A stretch of DNA of 30,028 nt, taken from the IMG/VR virus record IMGVR_UViG_3300027733_000154, positions 1-30,028 of that record; one strand, given 5' to 3'. Numbering within the stretch: the first letter of the stretch is position 1; each line of letters starts with the position of its first letter. The translations under genes were made by a program, and so were the position numbers. Below the pieces are notes generated by a model. It saw only the letters and a program-made list of their open reading frames with translations, did no database searches and was not told the origin of the DNA. The DNA comes from a virus. Positions 28,596 through 30,028 of the stretch are shown one piece after another.

Positions 28596-30028
28596 ATGAG
28601 CAATATTCAAGCAATAAATCTTTCAGCTTACGAACCAATTGAAGCGGTTGAAAAAGAGAATCGTGCGGGTTGGATTGACTACGGTTTTAACAACTTATTT
28701 CCGCAGCACCTAATCACGCTTTATTACAACAGCCCTATTCATAACGCGTTGACGAACTCAATTGCTTACATGATTGAAGGCAAAGGTACCGGTACGATTC
28801 TCGACAACGCATTGCAAGGTATTGCATTCGACTTAAAACTTCAGGGTTCATTTTGTGCTGAAGTAATATGGTCGTTGGACTTCACTCGCGTTGTTAAAAT
28901 CAATCACTTGCCATTTGAGAACTGTCGTTTAGCTTACGACAAAGAAGAAGAAGACATCACAGGAATTTGGTATTCTCGCGACTGGGCTAACTCAAGAAGT
29001 AAGAAAGGAAAGCCTGAGTTCATTCCTTCATTCAATCCTTCACAGGCGCAAGAACAACCGAGACAAGTTATTTACGCACACGGAATGATGGCAGGAAGTT
29101 CGTACTATGCGAAACCCGACTACTTCGGCGCGTTGAACTACGTTGAGTTGTCCTATCAAATGGGCATGTACCACGTCAATAATATCTTGAATGGTCTATT
29201 CCCTTCATTCATTATTAACTTCTTGAATGGTATTCCGCAAAAAGAAGAACGTGAAGCAATACGTCGTGAGTGGGAAACAAGATTGAGCGGTGCAAGTAAC
29301 GCGGGTAAGTTCTTAATGACCTTCAACGAGGATCCTTCACGCGCTCCGCAAATTGAATCGTTCCCTTTGTCGGACGCTGATAAGCAATATCAATTCTTAA
29401 GCGAAGAAACAGCAAAGCAAATCATGGTAGGACACCGCGTTGTTTCGCCATTGATTCACGGCATACGCGACACGACAGGATTCGGTTCGAATAAGGACGA
29501 AATGATTGTTGGTTTAGAGATATTCAACACGCAGGTTATTCGTCCATATCAAAGAATTATTGAAGAAGTCTTCACACCGATTTTAGGCGACGTAAATATT
29601 GAGATGAACTCAGTATTCGACGACGGAGTTGCAATCGATTCTAACGCACCTATTGACGTAATAGACATACCTTCAACAGACGTAACAGAAACACCAACAG
29701 AATCTAGTGAAAAAGTTAGTGACGTAACGTACAACGGTGCGCAAATCGCTTCCGCTTTGGATATTGTCGCAGCGGTTGGTACAGGAACACTAACGCAAGA
29801 ACAAGCAATTGTTTTCTTGGTTCAGTTCTTAGGTCTTGACGTGGACGTTGCGAAGTCGATGTTTCAAACAGGCGGTGACGCGGTGGCTAAACTGTCCGCT
29901 CAAAAAAAAAAAGTAGTTGCGAAGAAGAAAGTTGCGGTTGCTGAGAACAAGATAAGCGCAGAAGATAGCGCGTTGTGGTTGGCTTATCTTAAAGAGAAAG
30001 CGGAATACGTCAACGAAGAAGAATGGGA
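28596..30028 (+). CDS. Portal protein (N-terminal part, continues across the junction to 652)
   Basis: The portal forms the dodecameric ring through which DNA enters and leaves the head. ATG 28596 opens a frame with no stop to the window end. Characteristic portal stretches are RAGWIDYGFNNLFPQHLITL, YYNSPIHNALTNSIAYMIEG, LKLQGSFCAEVIWSLDF, HLPFENCRLAYDKEEED and YAHGMMAGSSYYAKPDYFGA. Then come VELSYQMGMYHVNNILNGLF, KQIMVGHRVVSPLIHGI, and FGSNKDEMIVGLEIFNTQVI. After about residue 436 a poly-A tract leads into a Lys/Ala linker and the extra C-terminal domain at 1-652. Full length with the A11 tract is 651 residues; a stop right after the tract in the A10 version would give 439, close to ordinary portals. 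Confidence 0.88.
   Translation, partial: MSNIQAINLSAYEPIEAVEKENRAGWIDYGFNNLFPQHLITLYYNSPIHNALTNSIAYMIEGKGTGTILDNALQGIAFDLKLQGSFCAEVIWSLDFTRVVKINHLPFENCRLAYDKEEEDITGIWYSRDWANSRSKKGKPEFIPSFNPSQAQEQPRQVIYAHGMMAGSSYYAKPDYFGALNYVELSYQMGMYHVNNILNGLFPSFIINFLNGIPQKEEREAIRREWETRLSGASNAGKFLMTFNEDPSRAPQIESFPLSDADKQYQFLSEETAKQIMVGHRVVSPLIHGIRDTTGFGSNKDEMIVGLEIFNTQVIRPYQRIIEEVFTPILGDVNIEMNSVFDDGVAIDSNAPIDVIDIPSTDVTETPTESSEKVSDVTYNGAQIASALDIVAAVGTGTLTQEQAIVFLVQFLGLDVDVAKSMFQTGGDAVAKLSAQKKKVVAKKKVAVAENKISAEDSALWLAYLKEKAEYVNEEEW
29899..30028. repeat. Terminal direct repeat, right copy
   Basis: This copy repeats 1-129 with one extra A in the homopolymer. It keeps the portal frame open into the extension domain. 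See the left copy for the circular reading. Confidence 0.9.
29902..29912 (+). promoter_or_regulatory. A-tract in the portal gene, possible slippage site
   Basis: Eleven A follow GCTC here and ten A follow CTC at the window start. With ten A, the frame reads CAA AAA AAA AAG TAG, that is, the dnaX-type heptamer A-AAA-AAG directly before a stop. A -1 shift or a one-base slip restores the extension frame GTA GTT GCG. Either a sequencing error or a functional slippery tract would explain the two lengths. Confidence 0.45.

Noticed and set aside
1-30028. Integrase, repressor, CRISPR array, insertion sequence, reverse transcriptase (retron or DGR)
   Set aside because: No matching protein motifs, spaced repeats or transposon ends are visible; only the two genome-end copies repeat at length.

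Overview
The window holds one complete genome of a tailed phage with a long, probably non-contractile tail (siphovirus type), about 29.9 kb, assembled as a circle. The first 129 bases recur as the last 130, and one gene (portal) runs across the junction. The host is probably a member of the Bacteroidota, likely a flavobacterium-like host. Reasons: starts are preceded by A-rich leaders and not Shine-Dalgarno sequences, two intergenic sites match the Bacteroidota promoter pattern (TTG ... TAnnTTTG), and the virion genes resemble sets I know from Bacteroidetes phages and prophages. I see no integrase, repressor, tRNA, CRISPR or insertion sequence, so nothing points to lysogeny.

Layout, read on the circle. 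(1) A rightward late block starts at 13198 and runs through the window end to 4000: a conserved small protein and the terminase small subunit (13198-13983), small Cys-containing proteins, a tail assembly chaperone with a -1 frameshift (14864-15624), a tail fibre protein, tail-tip proteins, the tape measure (22961-25165), an XkdF-like protease, a scaffold-like protein, the major capsid protein, a tail-tube-like protein, the portal (28596 through the junction to 652), a head-tail connector, then lysis genes (lysozyme, holin-like proteins), a metallophosphoesterase and membrane proteins. (2) A leftward block from 11007 down to 3963 carries small hypotheticals, an ssDNA-binding-like protein with an acidic tail, a DnaA domain IV-like protein, replication-type proteins and, near its end, the large terminase. 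(3) A short rightward block (11127-12440) encodes a VRR-NUC nuclease, a sigma-like protein and a Cys-rich protein. (4) A roughly 530-base non-coding stretch (12665-13197) precedes the late block and is full of long inverted repeats.

How it works together: no DNA polymerase or helicase is recognisable, so replication probably relies on the host, with the DnaA-like and ssDNA-binding-like proteins helping. The sigma-like protein may redirect host RNA polymerase to late promoters. The portal, protease, scaffold and capsid proteins build the head, the two terminase subunits package DNA, the tail module builds tail and adsorption apparatus, and lysozyme with holin-like proteins releases progeny.

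The most interesting items are the structured non-coding region at 12696-13110 (14-bp closing helix, three hairpins or branches, and an H-type pseudoknot), the T9 slippery site in the tail chaperone gene with a 94-codon -1 extension, and the A10/A11 tract inside the portal gene. That tract differs between the two copies, and its length decides between a 439-residue portal and a 651-residue fusion. All functional names are read from sequence by eye; none was checked by a database search.
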